NCBI GenBank assembly: GCA_021818645.1
Contig: JAKATS010000142.1
Span: 1 to 8,919 of the forward strand
Length of the DNA: 8,919 bases
Source of the DNA: Acidobacteriota bacterium
GTDB taxonomy: Bacteria; Acidobacteriota; Terriglobia; Terriglobales; SCQP01
Direction of reading: 5' to 3'
The position numbers and the translations under genes are program-made. A model generated the notes under the pieces. It was not told the origin of the DNA, made no database searches, and saw nothing but the letters and a program-made list of their open reading frames with translations. Shown here piece after piece: positions 6,486 through 8,919 of the stretch. Position 1 is the stretch's first letter. Each line of letters begins with the position of its first letter.

Positions 6486-7051
6486 TCCAGCGTCAGCGGC
6501 ACCGATTGCGTGTGCCGGTCGGTCATATCCTGAATCGTGACCATGGTCGGCTGAATACGCATGATTTTATAGCGCCGCGCCACAGTTTCTCCCGCGTGCA
6601 CCACAAAAATCTGATCTCCCATACGCAGGAATATCTGGCGCAAGGCTCCGGAATGCGCGACATAGCCGTAGAATTTCAACGGAATCGCTGGGGGTAGAAG
6701 CGGGCCGGCTAGTGCGGTATGCGGGCGGGCCTGGGCCTGCCGCTGTTGTTTCTCCGCCCGAGCCTGGAGGCGCAACTGCCTCGCCGAAGCACCGGCAACG
6801 AATAAATTCCGCCGAGTTCCGCTATAGCGTATGGCATCCAGCCGCGCCAGCAAAGGTAAATCCAGCGAGGCATGCAGGCGGGTCAAATTCGGGAGCGTGG
6901 CGGCTTCCGATTGGCTGTGTTTGGGCAGCAAATGAGGAAGCCGGCCGCCCATGAATGCGCGCATCAGCATCCAGACCGCGAAGATGACCAGGATGCCCAA
7001 TACAATCAGCTTGGGACGGTCCTGGGGACGGATTTGAGTCTGGATGGCCAT
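6482..7051 (-). CDS. PilP/GspC-like pilus assembly protein, inner membrane
   Basis: A 189-residue bitopic protein: short cytoplasmic start, one membrane helix (residues about 15-30), a periplasmic linker, an RRNLF motif (80-84) as in GspC/PilP proteins before the folded part, and a charged, Gln/Arg-rich spacer (91-111). A C-terminal HR-like beta domain (123-187) begins IPLKFYGYV, followed by LRMGDQIFVVHAGETVARRYKIMRI. In type IV pili PilP bridges the PilN-PilO platform to the PilQ secretin; in type II secretion GspC does the same with GspD. No lipobox is seen, so anchoring is by the helix (GspC style) and not by lipid (classical PilP style). It starts 7 bases after the pilO stop with no visible ribosome binding site, so it probably depends on coupled translation. 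Its TGA overlaps the next gene. The symbol is left empty because PilP and GspC cannot be separated here. Confidence 0.8.
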   Translation of the reverse strand: MAIQTQIRPQDRPKLIVLGILVIFAVWMLMRAFMGGRLPHLLPKHSQSEAATLPNLTRLHASLDLPLLARLDAIRYSGTRRNLFVAGASARQLRLQARAEKQQRQAQARPHTALAGPLLPPAIPLKFYGYVAHSGALRQIFLRMGDQIFVVHAGETVARRYKIMRIQPTMVTIQDMTDRHTQSVPLTLE

Positions 7052-7058
7052 GTCAGGG

Positions 7059-7703
7059 TCAGGGCAGGGAACCTTCGTCTGGGTTGTTCCCCGTGGTTTG
7101 ATTCTGCAGAGCGGTCATGCCGGCAATGGGCAGGCGCTGAAATGTATCCAGGGCGATTTGCAGCCGGATCGTCTGATTCCCGCTGCTCGATTGCCGGCCG
7201 GCCAGCGCGATTTGCCGGATCAGGAAAAATTGCGGCGCCCGTTCCACCGCGTTTAAAAAGTGCACCAGGTTGGGATAAGCGCCGTTCAACCCGCCCACAA
7301 TCCCGATCTCCCGAACTCCGGCAGCCGCCCGGCTGCGAGGATGAAAGCGCACATTCGAGAGTTCCACCTGATTGTCTTTCGCCATCCGGTTCAGGGCGGC
7401 CAGCGTAGTCGAATACAGCCGCTCCCGGTCCGGCATGGCGCCGCGCACAAATTGGCCGGCTTCCTGCCGGTCGCGGCGGATGGTCACCTGCAGATTTTGC
7501 ATTTCCAACACCTGCCGCCGCAAGCTGCTTATACGGCTCTGGATCTGTGCCCGCTCCCTCAGCGCATGGGTACGCGAGGGCGACCAGGGCGAGTATAAAA
7601 AGCCCAACAGCAACAAATCCGCCGCCGCCAAACCGGCAGCCCAGATTTGCAGTCTGCCCCGCAGCGATTGCCAGGCCGGCAGTTGAAACCGCAGAGGTTT
7701 CAT
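7059..7703 (-). CDS. pilO: PilO, type IV pilus inner-membrane platform protein
   Basis: A 214-residue bitopic protein: a short cytoplasmic N-terminus, one membrane helix (residues about 20-38), a periplasmic coiled coil (about 45-85, 'RERAQIQSRISSLRRQ' onward) and a ferredoxin-like domain. Within this the LSNVRFHPR strand and the GLNGAYPNLVHFLNAVERAP helix are typical of PilO (G.Y..l..Fl..le). PilO pairs with PilN in the periplasm, and the pair aligns the pilus motor with the outer-membrane secretin. The C-terminal tail after residue 190 is polar and probably disordered. The ATG overlaps the TGA of pilN by 4 bases (ATGA), which supports both starts. Length and gene order fit the family. The protein is too divergent in places for motif-based certainty, but architecture plus neighbours make the call strong. 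Confidence 0.88.
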   Translation of the reverse strand: MKPLRFQLPAWQSLRGRLQIWAAGLAAADLLLLGFLYSPWSPSRTHALRERAQIQSRISSLRRQVLEMQNLQVTIRRDRQEAGQFVRGAMPDRERLYSTTLAALNRMAKDNQVELSNVRFHPRSRAAAGVREIGIVGGLNGAYPNLVHFLNAVERAPQFFLIRQIALAGRQSSSGNQTIRLQIALDTFQRLPIAGMTALQNQTTGNNPDEGSLP

Positions 7704-8365
7704 TTTCCGCCCTTTCTCGCTCTCGCCGGATTCATCCGGGCAGGGGGCGTTTTTGAGAGCGGGGGAAGATGAGGGGTATAGCGGGCCAATATCTCCAGTT
7801 GGATCGGGCCGCTTCCAGAGCTGCTTCCGCCGTAGTTACCCGCTTCGCCATCCCCCCGGTGCCGCCGTTGCTGCACCACCACTGGATGAGAAAATTCGTT
7901 GTCCTGTTCCAGGCGCTGCACCAGCCGCACCAGCGGTCCTACACGGGGCGAGGCTACGGTCAGCACCACAGCGGTGAAATGGGACTGCCGCGCCGGCCGT
8001 AGCGCCTGTAACTGCACTGGACCAGGCATGATCTGTTCCAGGCGTTGAAATAACAAAGTCCAGGAAACGGCTTTTTCCTGGATCAGCCGGTTTAACTCAT
8101 GCACCCGGTGCAATTCGCCCCGCACCTCCGGCCGGCTGAGCCAGACTTCGAGGCCATGCGCCTGCTGCCGCAGCGGCGCCAACTGCCGGCGCGCCTGAGT
8201 GACTTCATGCTGCACTTTGCGGGTTGTGATATATTCCACGCTCAGCCGCGCCAACAGCCCGCATAGCAGGATCAGAAATCCCGCTGTCACGGCGCCCCAG
8301 GTGAGCCAGGTGCGCCGGCGGTTCTCGGCTTTCCGCCGCGCCAGATTGAGCTCCAGATGCAGCAT
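7700..8365 (-). CDS. pilN: PilN, type IV pilus inner-membrane platform protein
   Basis: A 221-residue bitopic protein. The first residues, LELNLARRK, are the equivalent of the short cytoplasmic INLLP-like peptide by which PilN docks into a groove on PilM. One membrane helix follows (about 20-38), then a coiled coil (50-80) and a ferredoxin-like periplasmic domain, with VSWTLLFQRLEQIMPGPVQL as the recognisable PilN element (w...l..l...lP..v.l). A Gly/Ser-rich loop, NYGGSSSGSG, interrupts the domain before the last strand, and the tail is Pro/Arg/Lys-rich. PilN forms a heterodimer with PilO, encoded next with a 4-base overlap. The ATG at 8365 lies 22 bases after the pilM stop. Only a weak AAGG sits about 15 bases upstream, so coupled translation from pilM is likely. 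Confidence 0.88.
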   Translation of the reverse strand: MLHLELNLARRKAENRRRTWLTWGAVTAGFLILLCGLLARLSVEYITTRKVQHEVTQARRQLAPLRQQAHGLEVWLSRPEVRGELHRVHELNRLIQEKAVSWTLLFQRLEQIMPGPVQLQALRPARQSHFTAVVLTVASPRVGPLVRLVQRLEQDNEFSHPVVVQQRRHRGDGEAGNYGGSSSGSGPIQLEILARYTPHLPPLSKTPPARMNPARARKGGK

Positions 8366-8387
8366 GAATCAGCATTCGCGCCTTGGA

Positions 8388-8919
8388 TCAAAAGGCGTTC
8401 AAGAACGCTCCTCTCAGCGCCAGCCCTGCGGCCGCGTGGGCATCGAGCGGCGCCGGCAGCCAGCCGCGCAGCTGGCCGGCGTCCAGCACCTCGGCATCTG
8501 CGGCTTCGTTCCGCAGGCGATCCACCAGATTCTCTCCCAATCCCGCGGCAATGATGCGCGGGCGGATCATGGCGCTCCCTTCACACCCGGCAAGAAAATC
8601 CCGGTAATAAGCCAGAGCCTGATACAGGTCGTCAAACTCCGGTTGAGTCTCGGGATCAGCCGGCGTAGTGCGGTAAAACTGCAGCTGGTCATTCCATAAA
8701 AAGGCGGCGGTGCATTGGACCGCATCGCCTTGCAGCAGCAGTGTGCCCTGCTGCTCGCCGGGCAAGCCCATCAGGGCGGCCAGCGCCGCCGGCAGCACGC
8801 TGACGGCTCGCGCCCCAGCGGCTTCCGCGGCGTCTTCATATTCGTCCAGCACGCTCCGGTTGCCCGCCAGGGCCAGCAGATGATGTTCGTCACTGTGTTT
8901 TTGCCAGCTGAGCGCCGCC
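8388..8919 (-). CDS. pilM: PilM, type IV pilus cytoplasmic actin-like ATPase, C-terminal part, cut by the window edge
   Basis: The frame is open from the window edge at 8919 to the TGA at 8388-8390, giving about 176 C-terminal residues; the N-terminal half lies outside. GTG at 8852 is internal, since the frame continues upstream as ALSWQKHSDEHHLLALAGN. Visible parts fit the FtsA/PilM-like fold: a strand with the pattern LLALAGNRSVLDEY, the AGARAVSVLPAALAAL segment (family: 'gl....i...a.Al'), LQGDAVQCTAAFLWNDQLQFYR, a helix with DDLYQALAYYRDFLAG, RIIAAGLGENLVDRLRN, and a final AAAGLALRGAFL where the ALG.ALR pattern is characteristic. PilM sits on the cytoplasmic face, binds the N-terminal peptide of PilN, and links the platform to the motor ATPases. 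The assignment relies on these patterns and on pilN and pilO following directly. Confidence 0.87.
   Translation of the reverse strand, partial: AALSWQKHSDEHHLLALAGNRSVLDEYEDAAEAAGARAVSVLPAALAALMGLPGEQQGTLLLQGDAVQCTAAFLWNDQLQFYRTTPADPETQPEFDDLYQALAYYRDFLAGCEGSAMIRPRIIAAGLGENLVDRLRNEAADAEVLDAGQLRGWLPAPLDAHAAAGLALRGAFLNAF

Overview
The window is a GC-rich, gene-dense piece of a Gram-negative bacterial chromosome. The best guess at origin is an Acidobacteriota-like organism. This rests on two things recalled from family knowledge: the layout of the type IV pilus genes (pilM-pilN-pilO, a PilP/GspC-like gene, then a long pseudopilin-like gene), and the form of that pseudopilin (a G/Y processing site, then an R-E-x(n)-RAKQY-x(n)-YYHKFGAYP core and a late IIGVAS...FIYDP segment). 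No rRNA, tRNA, CRISPR array, insertion sequence or phage gene was seen, and no gene-free stretch exceeds about 110 bases.

Plus strand, 1-4672. The left edge cuts the C-terminal part of a GT4-type glycosyltransferase, which overlaps a second GT-B glycosyltransferase through a TTGA junction. These look like the end of a surface-polysaccharide gene set. After a short spacer with a possible promoter comes an RpfG-type response regulator (REC plus HD-GYP), a predicted cyclic-di-GMP phosphodiesterase. It is followed 25 bases later by a hotdog-fold acyl-CoA thioesterase, and a strong rho-independent terminator closes that unit. A second promoter-like sequence then leads into a 12-helix MFS transporter that appears to start at a TTG with no ribosome binding site, nearly at the predicted transcription start.

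Minus strand, 8919-4625. A tightly packed operon enters from the right edge: pilM (cut), pilN, pilO, a PilP/GspC-like protein, a pseudopilin-like protein with a glycine/proline/methionine-rich region, and a multi-pass membrane protein resembling a CPBP (CAAX-protease-like) family member whose catalytic residues look lost. Several junctions are 4-base ATGA overlaps. PilM/N/O/P form the inner-membrane alignment platform of a type IV pilus. The usual next gene, the pilQ secretin, is not in this window. The last gene of this operon overlaps the end of the MFS gene tail to tail by 48 bases.

Taken together the window joins surface polysaccharide synthesis, c-di-GMP turnover and type IV pilus assembly, which often belong together in surface attachment and motility. 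That functional link is inference from proximity. I see no clear evidence of a wholly new system. The most interesting items are the two genes at the end of the pilus operon.
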